64,000 bases of DNA from Cognatishimia sp. F0-27 (GCF_020667845.1 NZ_JAFMPQ010000014.1:1-64000); one strand, 5' to 3'; shown: positions 37,562 to 47,217, counted from the first letter of the stretch. A program made the numbers and translations. Notes: a model not told the origin generated them from the sequence alone.

Positions 37562-38475
37562 CAATGCCCCCCCGACGCGCCGATGGAATACAGTTCTGCG
37601 GGTTGTAGCAGCAGATCCAGCGCCAGCTTGCCACAGACTGCCAGAACCATGAGCGCGAGAAGGATGCGCAGTTGCTCTGCCTTGAGCTTGGCACCCAGAA
37701 CCGCGCCGAACTGCGCGCCGATGACGCCCCCCACCAGCAGCAGAACGGCAAGCATGACATCGACGGTAAAGTTGGTGGTTGCATGCAACAGGGTCGTGAA
37801 GCCCGTAACGAAGATGATCTGGAACAGCGAGGTGCCGATCACGACTTTCGTCGGCATGCCGAGCAGGTAGATCATGGCGGGCACCATGATGAACCCACCG
37901 CCGACCCCCATGATCGCCGCCAGAATACCGACACAGACGCCCACTAGGACGGGCGGGATCACCGAGATGTAGAGCCCGGACGTGCGAAAGCGCATCTTGA
38001 AAGGGAGCCCGTGGATCCAGTTGTGTTTCTTGCGCACCGGGGCTTTGCCCGAGCGCTGTTTGCGCAGCGCGTTGAGGCTTTCGACAAACATCAGCGCGCC
38101 GATGATGCCGAGGAAGACGACGTAGCAAAGCCGGACCAACAGATCGACCTGGCCCAGCGATTTGAGGTAGTTGAACACCATCACGCCAAGCGCGGCACCA
38201 ATCAGGCCGCCGATGAGCAGGACCGTTCCCATCCGCAGATCGACGGTCTTGCGCCTCAGATGTGCGAGCACGCCCGAAAAGGACGATGCGACGATTTGAT
38301 TGGCTTCGGTGGCGACGGCCACGGCGGGCGGGATGCCAATGAAAAACAGCAGCGGCGTCATCAAGAACCCGCCCCCCACGCCGAACATGCCGGACAGCAC
38401 ACCGACGAGACCTCCGAGGCCAAGCAGCACAAAGGCATTGACCGAAACCTCGGCGATGGGGAGGTAGATCATCAT
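37561..38475 (-). CDS. TSUP-family (TauE/SafE) transporter
   Basis: 304 residues from ATG 38475 with eight or nine membrane segments. The repeated signature appears twice: LSGMFGVGGGFLMTPLLFF and LAAIMGVGGGFIMVPAMIYL. The large cytoplasmic loop (NALRKQRSGKAPVRKKHNWI) lies between the halves. TSUP proteins export sulfite, sulfoacetate or similar anions; the pairing with TIGR02186 is common in Rhodobacterales and may relate to sulfur metabolism. A longer frame begins with TTG at 38553 but has no better ribosome site. Confidence 0.88.
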   Translation of the reverse strand: MMIYLPIAEVSVNAFVLLGLGGLVGVLSGMFGVGGGFLMTPLLFFIGIPPAVAVATEANQIVASSFSGVLAHLRRKTVDLRMGTVLLIGGLIGAALGVMVFNYLKSLGQVDLLVRLCYVVFLGIIGALMFVESLNALRKQRSGKAPVRKKHNWIHGLPFKMRFRTSGLYISVIPPVLVGVCVGILAAIMGVGGGFIMVPAMIYLLGMPTKVVIGTSLFQIIFVTGFTTLLHATTNFTVDVMLAVLLLVGGVIGAQFGAVLGAKLKAEQLRILLALMVLAVCGKLALDLLLQPAELYSIGASGGH

Positions 38476-39824
38476 GAGGTCTGTTAGCTTGTGCAGCGTG
38501 AGTCGCGCAACGGCAACAATGTCGCGATGGCTCTGGACCGATGCTTTTAGCAAACTGGACTGATGCTGTTCTGGGCCAAGCGCTTGCGGTCATGTTTGGC
38601 CAGACCGCCAGTCTGTCCCGAGGTGTAAAGCACTCGATGGGGTTGGTATCGCGTCTGGTCGTGACGGAGTGCGGGACGTGGGCCGTTGAGAGGGCCACAG
38701 GCAGCGACGCGCTGTGTGTGCTCGGGCGCAGCATGGATTGCTTCGTGCTTTGAGCCGGGCACATTGAGCCCGAAGGCGGCTTGCCCACCGGGACAGACCG
38801 GGTGAAGGCCCGGCATGTTCAAGACTGCGCGCGTCGGGTCAGGAGCAAGCGCCATGAAAGGCGTCGGCGCAAACCAGACGCTTGCCACCCCTCTGGCGTC
38901 GGTTTTCCATACCCTCGCAAATGGCGGCAGGCGGAGTAGATCGCCGGGAGGCATTCGACTGCGGTATTTTGGTGAGGAGACCGATCCTACCAACAGAGAT
39001 GTTAAAGCGACCGTGTTCCTGCCATGCGGGGAAATTGAACATCACGCAATGCATCTGTTCAATCGACCGCCTGGCCGCATGGCCGCGCTTGGCTGACCAA
39101 AAACAGGATCAGAGGCCCGATTTTTGCGCAAGAGCCCGAAAGCGGTATGATTACGCCCGCTTCAAGGAGCGTGGGGCTGCATAATTCGCCGGATCCATCA
39201 TCATACCATTCAAGCCAGCAAAGATGATCGCAAATACCAGTTTTACAATGCCCCTCTTGCCGCAAGATTATTCCAGAGGGCCGGGCTGATGCCGTGGGAA
39301 AGACGTCTTGCCTCAGCCAAGGATGGAGGTGACCCGCAACCGGTCGTACCCCAAGCAGAAATGGGGATCACATGGCAGCCCGACTTGGATAATTCGGGCT
39401 TTGAGGTCAACTTCGAAAGCCTTGAACCCATCGACCCAACCGACCCGGTCCTTGCACGCGGGGTCACAATTTCGGTGTCGGGAGGACGGTGACATGTCCC
39501 GGCACCGGGTCGCTTGACGGATTTGCCGAAACCGTGAGTTTCTTCCAGCGCGGCTTTGCCCGGCGGGGCTCCTTCGTCGCATCGGGGGGCTTTGATCGTG
39601 TCAGCATCCTTGCGTATCATTGTTGCCCACCATGCGCGGTGGTTTGGGGATCGGCACATGTAGCGGTTCCCGGGAATTGCGTCATCGTCTCTTCGGGACG
39701 GAAAGCTGCGGGAATTGCCCGGCATGACGGCCAAGGAGCCGCCTCGACGGCTTCGGCCTGCATGACAATTGGCGACAGCCCGAAACGCTCGATCTGCGCC
39801 GCATATCCCGTGTATTTGCTGCCT
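38476..39824. other. 1.35 kb without a confident gene
   Basis: Many short frames overlap on both strands. The most protein-like stretch is 39151-39492 on the plus strand, listed separately. The composition is less biased at third positions than in neighbouring genes, so the stretch may be decayed DNA between the TSUP unit and the ABC operon. Confidence 0.45.
39151..39492 (+). pseudogene. Possible decayed coding stretch
   Basis: The frame is open from 39151 to TGA 39490-39492. Its second half has a plausible protein composition: KYQFYNAPLAARLFQRAGL, then VVPQAEMGITWQPDLDNSG and FEVNFESLEPIDPTDPVL. There is no ribosome site; the first in-frame ATG (39289) falls inside the plausible part. I do not recognise a family. 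It may be a fragment of a lost gene or chance. Confidence 0.25.
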
Positions 39825-40790
39825 TCACCGTTCTTTCACATAGGGTTCGCCACCGGCGCGCGGCGGGATCGCCTTGCCGACAAAACCCGCAAGGATCACA
39901 ACAGTCAGGATATAAGGCAACGCGTCCATCACCTGCACGGGGACCACGAAGGCGCCCAGGTCAATGTTCTGATAGCGCAGCGCGATTGCCTGGAGGAAGC
40001 CAAACAGAAGACAGGCCCCGAGCGCATACCATGGCCGCCATTTGGCAAAGATCAGCGCCGCAAGTGCGATATAGCCGCGTCCCGCGGTCATCTCACGCAC
40101 AAACCCGGCCTGTAGACCAGTCGCAAGATATGCGCCGGCGAGGCCGCACAGCACGCCGCAAATCCCAACGGCTGCAAACCGAAGGCCCGTGACACTGATA
40201 CCGGCCGTGTCCACCGCCTCCGGCGCTTCGCCGACGGCCCGCAGACGCAAGCCGAAGCGCGTGCGGAACAACACCCACCACGTGAGTGGCACCATGGCAA
40301 AACCGATATAGACAAGTGCGGAATGTCCCGAGATGAGATCGGCATAGATCGGGCCGAATATCGGCACATCGCGGAGCGACTCGGCAAAGGGCAGGGTGAT
40401 TTCGGCAAATCGTGCACCATCGGGCAGCGACGGGGTGCGCCCGCCCTGACTGAACCAGCTTTGCGCGATGAGCACCGTCAGCCCGGAAGCCAGGAAGTTG
40501 AGCGCCACGCCGGAAATCAGTTGATTGCCGCGAAAGGTGATCGAGGCCAGACCGTGGATGGCTGACATGGCAAGCGAAGCGGCGATGCCTGCCAGCACTC
40601 CGATCCAGACCGACCCGGTTGAGAACGCGACCGCCGCGGAGAAAAATGCGGCGATGAGCATCTTGCCTTCGAGCCCGATGTCGAAAATGCCCGCGCGTTC
40701 CGAGAACAACCCCGCGAGGCAGGCCAGCAGGAGCGGGGTGGCAAGACGGATCGTGGAGTCCAGAACCTGTATGAGCGTATCGAGATCCAT
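39825..40790 (-). CDS. ABC transporter permease, nucleoside type (second subunit)
   Basis: 321 residues, about eight to ten membrane segments. FSERAGIFDIGLEGKMLIAA near residues 28-47 and the later GEAPEAVDTAGISVTGLRF (the EAA-like cytoplasmic loop) mark the branched-chain/sugar permease family, close to the RnsD/NupQ nucleoside permeases. It follows the LysE-family gene by 3 bp and ends the operon. Partner permease, ATPase and BMP-type binding protein lie upstream on the same strand. Confidence 0.9.
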   Translation of the reverse strand: MDLDTLIQVLDSTIRLATPLLLACLAGLFSERAGIFDIGLEGKMLIAAFFSAAVAFSTGSVWIGVLAGIAASLAMSAIHGLASITFRGNQLISGVALNFLASGLTVLIAQSWFSQGGRTPSLPDGARFAEITLPFAESLRDVPIFGPIYADLISGHSALVYIGFAMVPLTWWVLFRTRFGLRLRAVGEAPEAVDTAGISVTGLRFAAVGICGVLCGLAGAYLATGLQAGFVREMTAGRGYIALAALIFAKWRPWYALGACLLFGFLQAIALRYQNIDLGAFVVPVQVMDALPYILTVVILAGFVGKAIPPRAGGEPYVKER

Positions 40791-40793
40791 GTC

Positions 40794-41432
40794 TCAGATC
40801 CTCGTTGTGAGAAGCTTGTAGGCGGTAAAGGCAAAAAACGCGCTCAAAGCCGCGTCGATCCAGCGCCGCGCCCGACCATAGAGCGCGATGAAGGGCCGCG
40901 AGGAAAGCGCGAGCGCCCAGGTGCCGTGTCCAAGAAAGGAGATCGCAAAGGCACCAAGAACAAAAAACGCCAATACAGGCAGCGGCGCAGCAGTCATGTT
41001 GGCCATGGCAACCGCGGCGAGCCAATACACGATCGCCTTCGGGTTTGTGATCTGCATCGCGAAACCGGCAAGCGCGGCCCCGCCCCGACGCCGTTTCGCG
41101 GGCGAAACCACCGGCGCAGGCGGGGGGGTCTTGGCACGCTCAAAGGCTTTCCAACTCAACCAGGCCAAGTAGCCTGCACCGGCGACCTTGACTGCCATCA
41201 TCGCCCAGGCGATTTCCGCCACCAGGGTGCCAAGACCAACCAGCGCGGCTGTCGACAGACACACTGCTCCGGCACCAATGCCGAAACAGGTGACAATCGC
41301 CGGAGCGCGCCCCTTTGTGGTGGCCACGGTCAGGATCAGCGCCACACCCGGCCCGGGTGAGAGCACGCCGAGAAGCTGCACCGCCCAGCCGGCCAGAAGA
41401 TTGGGGATCCAGTCGGCCAGCACGGGGCTCAC
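40794..41432 (-). CDS. LysE-family exporter inside the ABC operon
   Basis: 212 residues, six membrane segments. LLGVLSPGPGVALILTVATT near residues 20-39 is the LysE/RhtB signature, and FAMQITNPKAIVYWLAAVAM contains the conserved NPKA motif. Such proteins export amino acids or their analogues. The GTG start overlaps the stop of the first permease (GTGA) and its stop lies 3 bp before the second permease, so an exporter is co-translated with the two halves of an importer. Substrate unknown. Confidence 0.88.
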   Translation of the reverse strand: MSPVLADWIPNLLAGWAVQLLGVLSPGPGVALILTVATTKGRAPAIVTCFGIGAGAVCLSTAALVGLGTLVAEIAWAMMAVKVAGAGYLAWLSWKAFERAKTPPPAPVVSPAKRRRGGAALAGFAMQITNPKAIVYWLAAVAMANMTAAPLPVLAFFVLGAFAISFLGHGTWALALSSRPFIALYGRARRWIDAALSAFFAFTAYKLLTTRI

Positions 41433-42532
41433 CCTGCCGATTTCGGGCTGCGCCGGATGGCAAGAAAGAGCTTTTCCAATGGCACCCGCACCATGTTGTC
41501 GAGCGCTCCTGTAAAAAGGATCACCAGCGCCTGGATCACCGTGATCAGCTCACGCGGAATGTTGGTCCAGAGCGCCAGCTCCGCGCCACCTTGGTAGAGG
41601 AACCCGAAAAGCAATGCCGCAAGGAGGACGCCGACAGGGTGCGAACGTCCCATGAGCGCCACGGCAATACCAATGAAGCCCGCGCCTTCCGTGGCGTTCA
41701 GAACGAGTCGTTCCGCTTCACCCATGGTGGTGTTGAGTGCCATCATCCCGGCCAGACCGCCGGAGATGAGCATGGCAACAACCGTGATCTTGACCGGGGA
41801 AATCCCGGCATAGCGCGCGGCCGTCTCCGAATGTCCGAAAGCACGGATTTCGTAGCCAAGCCGTGTGCGCCAGATCAGAATCCAGACCGCGACACAGGCC
41901 AGAAGTGCGATGAAGAAGGTCACGTTGGCCGGCGCGCCGCGAAAGAGCGGGTTATCCGCCGTGGCGAACATGTCCTGAAAGGTTGGCAGGAAGGTGGCTT
42001 CGGGGAAGCGTGCAGTGGCGGGCTCCATCGCGCCTGTCGGGCGTAGCATGTTGACCAGCACGTAGTTCAGAACCGCCGCCGCGATGAAATTGAACATGAT
42101 CGTGGTGATGACGATATGACTGCCGCGCTTTGCCTGAAGCAGCGCCGGAATATAGGCCCATGCGGCGCCAAAGAGCGCAGCCCCCACCGTTGCGCCCAAC
42201 AGTGCCAAAGACCAATGCGGCCACGGGATGAACAGGCAAACAAGCGCCACGCCGAGACCGCCGATCATCGCCTGCCCCTCGCCGCCGATATTGAACATGC
42301 GGGCGTGGAACGCGATGGAGACCGCAAGTCCGGTAAAGATGAAGTTCGTGGCGTAGTAAAGCGTATATCCCCATCCCGACGAACGCATCAGCGCGCCGTC
42401 AACCATGAGTTTGAAGGCCTCGACCGGGCTTTCGCCAATCGCGAGGATCACACCCGCAGACAGGATTGCGGCCAGCACGATGGAAAAAAGCGGCACGAGG
42501 ATGGCATCGGCCCAGGCAGGCATTCTATCCAT
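41429..42532 (-). CDS. ABC transporter permease, nucleoside type (first subunit)
   Basis: 367 residues. Cytoplasmic loop and membrane segments of the RnsC/NupP kind: FHARMFNIGGEGQAMIGGLG and GYEIRAFGHSETAARYAGIS (EAA-like loop). The start ATG 42532 (MDRMPAWADAILVPLF) has CAGGAG eight bp upstream; a longer frame continues to 42658 without one. Together with the second permease it should form the channel of a BMP-dependent purine-nucleoside importer. Confidence 0.9.
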   Translation of the reverse strand: MDRMPAWADAILVPLFSIVLAAILSAGVILAIGESPVEAFKLMVDGALMRSSGWGYTLYYATNFIFTGLAVSIAFHARMFNIGGEGQAMIGGLGVALVCLFIPWPHWSLALLGATVGAALFGAAWAYIPALLQAKRGSHIVITTIMFNFIAAAVLNYVLVNMLRPTGAMEPATARFPEATFLPTFQDMFATADNPLFRGAPANVTFFIALLACVAVWILIWRTRLGYEIRAFGHSETAARYAGISPVKITVVAMLISGGLAGMMALNTTMGEAERLVLNATEGAGFIGIAVALMGRSHPVGVLLAALLFGFLYQGGAELALWTNIPRELITVIQALVILFTGALDNMVRVPLEKLFLAIRRSPKSAG

Positions 42533-42654
42533 TGTGGCACTCCTGAAGGGGCTGCGCGCGCGTGCCGCCCCGTGTCTCGATAGAACGGTTGAACAAGGCG
42601 CGGCCCTCAGCCGGGCGCGACCGGGGCCTGCGCCGCAGGCGGGGAGAGGACAGC

Positions 42655-44259
42655 TCACCCATTCTGCTGCGCCGCCTTTTCGGCCTTGGCTTCAAGCTGG
42701 GCATCCACCGCAGCAATGAGTGGTTTGTCCTTTGGCATCTCTGTCACCCCGGCCATCAAGAGGCCAAGCTCGGTCTGATCGGTATCGTCGGGCATGCGCT
42801 CGCCCATGATCTGGCCGTCAAACATCACGGCGATCCGATCAGAGAGCGAGAAGATCTCGTCCAGTTCGACCGAGACGAGCAAAATCGCTTTGCCGCTGTC
42901 ACGCAACGCGACGATCTGCTGGTGGATGAATTCGATCGCGCCGATATCGACGCCGCGGGTCGGCTGCCCGATCAACAGAACGTCGGGGTCGCGCTCGATT
43001 TCGCGGGCGAGCACGATCTTCTGCTGGTTGCCACCGGAGAAGTTGCGCGCGGCAAGGTTCGGGTTTGGCGGACGCACGTCATACCGCTCCATCTTGGCGG
43101 CGGCTTCCGTGCGAATGGCGGCGTTGTCCATAAGGATCCCGTTTTGCCATCCGGGGTCCCGATGATAGCCGAAGACAGTGTTTTCCCAGGCGGAATACTG
43201 CAGGATCAACCCTTCATGCTGGCGGTCTTCGGGCACATGAGCGATCCCGCGCGCGCGCCGCGATTGGCCGTCGGAGTTCTTGCCGGTCAGGTCGATCGGC
43301 GTGCCATTGACCTTGATGGACCCCGTGGCGGCTGGTGCATAGCCGCCCAGCACCTTGAGCAGTTCCGACTGACCGTTCCCACTTACCCCGGCAATGCCGA
43401 GGATCTCGCCCGCGTGCACGGTCAGGGAGATGCCCTTGAGACGCGCCACGCCTGCGTCGTCCGTCAGGCTGAGGTTGTCGATTTCCAGCACCGCACGGCC
43501 GGGGGTGGCCGGGGTCTTGTCGACGCGCAGCAGAACCTTGCGGCCCACCATGAGCTCTGCGAGCTGTTCAGGGGTTGTCTCTGCGGTCTTGACCGTCGCA
43601 GTCATTTCCCCGCGCCGCATCACAGAGACGGTGTCGGTAATCTCCATGATCTCGCGTAGCTTGTGCGTGATCAGGATGATCGTCTTGCCCTGTGCGCGCA
43701 GACCCTCGAGGATACGAAACAGGTGATCCGCCTCGGCGGGGGTCAGAACGCCCGTCGGCTCATCGAGAATAAGAATATCCGCTTCGCGATACAGCGCCTT
43801 GAGGATCTCGACCCGTTGCTGGTGGCCCACGGAGAGGTCTTCGATCCGCGCGTCGGGGTCGACGTTCAGCTCGTATTCCTTGGCGAGGTGCTTGAGCACG
43901 CCGCGCGCCTTGGCCAGTGAGGGCTTCAGCATCCTGCCGTCTTCGGCACCGAGGATGACGTTTTCGAGCACGGTGAAATTCTGAACCAGCTTGAAATGCT
44001 GGAACACCATACCGATACCCGCCTTGATCGCGGCCTGGCTGTCGGGGATTTCGGTCTTCTTGCCGTTGATGAAGATCTCACCGGCATCCGCCTTGTAAAA
44101 GCCGTAGAGAATCGACATCAGGGTCGACTTGCCCGCGCCGTTCTCACCGATGATGCCGTGGATCGTGCCGGGCATGACGCGGATGGCAATATCCTTGTTC
44201 GCTTGCACGGGGCCGAAGGCCTTGGAGATGCCTTTCAGCTCGATGGCGGGTGCGGTCAT
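42655..44259 (-). CDS. ABC transporter ATP-binding protein, nucleoside type
   Basis: 534 residues with two ABC cassettes. First cassette: Walker A GENGAGKST, Q-loop GMVFQHFKLV, signature LSVGHQQRVEI and Walker B LILDEPTGVL. Second cassette: degenerate Walker A GVSGNGQSE and signature FSGGNQQKIVLA with QPTRGVDIGA. An inactive-looking second Walker A is normal for the RbsA/NupO type. ATG 44259 has AGGAGATGGGC just upstream; a GTG six codons earlier is less likely. Confidence 0.93.
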   Translation of the reverse strand: MTAPAIELKGISKAFGPVQANKDIAIRVMPGTIHGIIGENGAGKSTLMSILYGFYKADAGEIFINGKKTEIPDSQAAIKAGIGMVFQHFKLVQNFTVLENVILGAEDGRMLKPSLAKARGVLKHLAKEYELNVDPDARIEDLSVGHQQRVEILKALYREADILILDEPTGVLTPAEADHLFRILEGLRAQGKTIILITHKLREIMEITDTVSVMRRGEMTATVKTAETTPEQLAELMVGRKVLLRVDKTPATPGRAVLEIDNLSLTDDAGVARLKGISLTVHAGEILGIAGVSGNGQSELLKVLGGYAPAATGSIKVNGTPIDLTGKNSDGQSRRARGIAHVPEDRQHEGLILQYSAWENTVFGYHRDPGWQNGILMDNAAIRTEAAAKMERYDVRPPNPNLAARNFSGGNQQKIVLAREIERDPDVLLIGQPTRGVDIGAIEFIHQQIVALRDSGKAILLVSVELDEIFSLSDRIAVMFDGQIMGERMPDDTDQTELGLLMAGVTEMPKDKPLIAAVDAQLEAKAEKAAQQNG

Positions 44260-44392
44260 GCCCATCTCCTGTTCCACTCGCTTCTGTTGTTGCAGACACG
44301 AGGCAAGTTGGAAAGAGGGGAGGTTACGGAACGCTGTATTCGCGGATCACGAGGCAGGTCGCGTGGCGCGCATTGTGGCGGCGTGGGGCCTG

Positions 44393-44914
44393 TCATCGAC
44401 CGGTTTGCGACCATGCGTCGAGCACGGTATTGAGGTCGGCGTCGCAGCGGCAGTGCCATGTCCGAAGCCCGTCGGCGTTGTGAATGACCTGCGCGATGTA
44501 GCTGCGAAAGCGCGCGGTGTTGCGCAGGCTGCGCAGGGCAAACCGGTATTGCTGCCAGGGCCAATCGACATTGCCGGGGGGCAGTTCGGGTCTGGTCCTG
44601 CCGAAATATTTCCAGGGCCGTGTTGCCAACCGCCACGCTCTGACCCGGTTGGGCGGATCCAGCCAGACCAGCGCGTCGGCCTCTCCTATTGCGTGCGGCA
44701 AGAGGCTCGGGCCGCCTTCGAGGATCCATGCGGGTTTTGCAATCTCTTGCCTTAGCGCGGCGTCGCTTTCGGCGCGGGGGCGTTGTTGCCATCGGCTGCG
44801 CAGCTTGATCGCATCGAAATGGATCACCGGCACGTCCGCTCTGAACGCAGCCAGAGCCGCTGCGAAATGGCTTTTCCCGACGCCATTTGCTCCAGTGATG
44901 ATGATTTTTTGCAC
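44393..44914 (-). CDS. P-loop nucleotide kinase-like protein
   Basis: 173 residues from a GTG at 44914 (MQKIIITGANGVGKSHFAAA). Walker A is GANGVGKS (8-15), followed by VIHFDAIKLRSRWQQRP, a lid-like basic segment, and ALVWLDPPNRVRAWRLATR. This is the layout of adenylate kinase/FlaR-like proteins of unknown substrate. It sits between the binding-protein gene and the ATPase gene of the nucleoside importer, on the same strand, so it might phosphorylate imported nucleosides; that is only suggested by position. The terminator at 44989 separates it from the BMP gene. Confidence 0.75.
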   Translation of the reverse strand: MQKIIITGANGVGKSHFAAALAAFRADVPVIHFDAIKLRSRWQQRPRAESDAALRQEIAKPAWILEGGPSLLPHAIGEADALVWLDPPNRVRAWRLATRPWKYFGRTRPELPPGNVDWPWQQYRFALRSLRNTARFRSYIAQVIHNADGLRTWHCRCDADLNTVLDAWSQTGR

Positions 44915-44988
44915 GTAAGCCTCGCGGGTTTGTCCGGGAAAGTTACGCCACATCCGTCGGGCGGTCCGATTCGCCGTCGCGCGGCGCA

Positions 44989-45017
44989 AAAAAAGAGCGG
45001 CACCCGCAGGCGCCGCC
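44989..45017 (-). terminator. Terminator/attenuator after the binding-protein gene
   Basis: Reverse strand: GCGGCGCC TGC GGGTGCCGC hairpin followed by CTC and seven T. It lies 28 bp after the BMP stop. Because the transporter genes continue on the same strand, it may let the binding protein be made in excess, as is common for ABC importers. Confidence 0.75.
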
Positions 45018-45044
45018 CCGATTTCATTTGGCGATGGTTTTGGA

Positions 45045-46049
45045 TCAGAAGGACAGCGCCGGGCAGCTGTCATCGGACGTGTAGTCATGCACCTCAAGCT
45101 CACCCGCGATGATCTGCTCGCGCGCAGCATCGACAGCGGCTTTCATCTCGGCAGACACCAGGTCGGCGTTGTGCTCGTCGAGCGCGTAACCGACGCCCTC
45201 CGCACCGAGATCGAGCACCTTCACGCCGGTTTCAAGGTCGGCGCCTGCGGTCATCGAGTCGTATACGGCGACGTCCACGCGCTTGAGCATGGAAGTCAGC
45301 ACCTCACCCGGATGCAGGTAGTTCTGGTTGCTATCGACGCCGATCGACAGGATGTCTTCATCCGCGGCTGTCTGAAGAACGCCGAGGCCCGTACCGCCCG
45401 CGGCGGCAAAGATCACGTCCGCGCCCTGGCTGATCTGGGCCTTGGCCAATTCGGAGCCTTTCACCGGGTCGTTCCACGCGGCTGGGGTGGTGCCGGTCAT
45501 GTTGGCAATCACCTTGGCGTCAGGATTGACGGCCTTGACGCCCTGCGCATAACCGCAGGCAAATTTGCGGATCAGCGGGATGTCCATGCCGCCCACAAAG
45601 CCAACCGTGTTCGATTCAGAGGCCTGCGCCGCCATGATGCCGACAAGGTAAGATCCCTGATGTTCCGAGAAGAGGATCGACAGCACGTTGGGATGCTCGC
45701 CGGGGTCGACGAAACCGTCAATGGTCACGAACTTGGTGTCCGGGTAGTCCGCGGCCACGGCGGCAATCGGCGAGGACATGGAGAAGCCGGTGGTCACAAC
45801 CGGGTTGAAGCCGGCTTCGGCAAAGCGGCGGAGCGCCTGCTCTCGCTGCGCTTCGGATTGAAGCTCGATGTCACGATAGGAGCCGCCGGTTTCTTCGGCC
45901 CATTTCTGGGCGCCGTTGAAGGCCGCTTCGTTGAAGGATTTGTCGAACTTTCCGCCCAGATCGTAGATCAGAGCCGGGTCGGCCAGTGCGGCGCCGGCAG
46001 ACAGCGCCAGCGCAGCGGCAGAGCCGAGAATCTTGGTCATGAAGGTCAT
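45045..46049 (-). CDS. BMP-family nucleoside-binding periplasmic protein
   Basis: 334 residues. Signal peptide MTFMTKILGSAAALALSAGA. Family marks: ALIYDLGGKFDKSFNEAAFN near residues 26-45, VGFVGGMDIPLIRKFACGYA and IFAAAGGTGLGVLQTAADE, as in PnrA/Med-type BMP proteins that bind purine nucleosides. No lipobox cysteine is visible, so it is free in the periplasm. ATG 46049 has GGGAG upstream. It heads the importer operon. Confidence 0.92.
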   Translation of the reverse strand: MTFMTKILGSAAALALSAGAALADPALIYDLGGKFDKSFNEAAFNGAQKWAEETGGSYRDIELQSEAQREQALRRFAEAGFNPVVTTGFSMSSPIAAVAADYPDTKFVTIDGFVDPGEHPNVLSILFSEHQGSYLVGIMAAQASESNTVGFVGGMDIPLIRKFACGYAQGVKAVNPDAKVIANMTGTTPAAWNDPVKGSELAKAQISQGADVIFAAAGGTGLGVLQTAADEDILSIGVDSNQNYLHPGEVLTSMLKRVDVAVYDSMTAGADLETGVKVLDLGAEGVGYALDEHNADLVSAEMKAAVDAAREQIIAGELEVHDYTSDDSCPALSF

Positions 46050-46164
46050 TTGGAACTCCCGTGTTGCGGGGCGGGTCTCATGCCCGCCGCCTTCATTCGA
46101 TGGCGGCAATTAGGGCTGTTGGCGCCGGGATGGTCAACCGATTCTTGGCCAAATGCCTGTAACG

Positions 46165-46578
46165 TCAGGGAATGTCGCGCGCCATGACGCACGCATCGGC
46201 AGCAGCGGCCCCGGCGCGACGGTAATACCCTCGGCGAAGCCCTTGGATTTCGAAGCCGTGCCGCCTGTAGAACGCGATGGCCGGGGCGTTATCCTCGGCC
46301 ACTTCGAGAAAGAGCCGCGTGCCGCCCCGGCTCTGGGCGAGCGTGAAAAACTGCTTGAGCAGAGACGATGCGACGCCGCGCCGTTGGTGTGCGGGATCGG
46401 TGGCCAGTGCAAGGATTTCGGCCTCGTCGAAAACCACCTGTCCCAGAACGAACCCTGTATCGTTGGACACGAGGATGCTGTGCGGCGCCGCCAGCGTTTC
46501 GGCGAACTGCGCACTGCTCCACGGTTTCATATGCCGGTAAGCGCGCGCGGCGAGCGCCGCCAACGCGTCAGCAGCCAT
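46165..46578 (-). CDS. rimI: Ribosomal-protein-alanine N-acetyltransferase-like GNAT
   Basis: 137 residues. GNAT acetyl-CoA site DPAHQRRGVASSLLKQFF (Q/RxxGxG/A) around residues 61-78 and the C-terminal AIAFYRRHGFEIQGLRRGYY are typical of RimI. The ATG at 46578 overlaps the end of tsaB by 11 bp. The tsaB-rimI order is widely conserved, which supports the name over a generic GNAT. Confidence 0.87.
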   Translation of the reverse strand: MAADALAALAARAYRHMKPWSSAQFAETLAAPHSILVSNDTGFVLGQVVFDEAEILALATDPAHQRRGVASSLLKQFFTLAQSRGGTRLFLEVAEDNAPAIAFYRRHGFEIQGLRRGYYRRAGAAAADACVMARDIP

Positions 46579-47131
46579 CAAGCAGGACCGGGGGAAGCGT
46601 GCGGGACGGGGCGGCGTCGGCCTGCCGAATATAAAGCGGCGCCGGACGCTGATCGGTCGATTTGTGTTGCGCGACGCGCGCGATAGACGCGGCCAGTTGC
46701 GCCGGGGCGGGCGGCAGATGCGCGGCGGTGGCGTCTGCAAGAGGCACAAGACGCGGGGTGTCGCCTGGCGCGCACAGATACGCTTGATCGCGCGGTGCGG
46801 GCACCGCGGCGATGGCCTGAGGGTTGGTGTGATGAATGGCCTCGAAGCTGGAGACGCCGATGGCCGGAATGCCCAGACCCAACGCGAGACCGCGCGCCGC
46901 GCTGACGGAAATCCGTATGCCGGTAAAGTTCCCGGGGCCGATGCCTACGCCAATCCGGGTCAGGTCGCTCCAATCGGCCCCCGCCTCGTGAAGCAGCGCG
47001 TCGAGCATCGGAAACAGCCGTTCCGCCTGCCCGCGGGTCATGTCTTCCGAGGCGGACGCCACCACGGTGCCGTCGCTTCCCAGAAGGGCAGCGGCGCAAT
47101 ACGGGCCGGACGTGTCAAAGGCGAGGATCAT
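46568..47131 (-). CDS. tsaB: tRNA threonylcarbamoyladenosine biosynthesis protein TsaB
   Basis: 187 residues. ASKHA-fold protein: MILAFDTSGPYCAAALLG begins the first strands and GIGPGNFTGIRISVSAARGL (61-80) is the TsaB signature. It supports TsaD in making the t6A base of ANN-decoding tRNAs and lacks the metal-binding histidines of TsaD, as expected. Slightly short compared with the about 230 residues of the E. coli protein, as in other Rhodobacterales. Confidence 0.93.
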   Translation of the reverse strand: MILAFDTSGPYCAAALLGSDGTVVASASEDMTRGQAERLFPMLDALLHEAGADWSDLTRIGVGIGPGNFTGIRISVSAARGLALGLGIPAIGVSSFEAIHHTNPQAIAAVPAPRDQAYLCAPGDTPRLVPLADATAAHLPPAPAQLAASIARVAQHKSTDQRPAPLYIRQADAAPSRTLPPVLLDGC

Positions 47132-47217
47132 GCGGCCTTATCGCCTGCCCGCCTGATCGGTGCAACCGCGTGTCTCGGCACCGGCGCCTTCGCCAATGCC
47201 GGGACATGCATTGAAGG

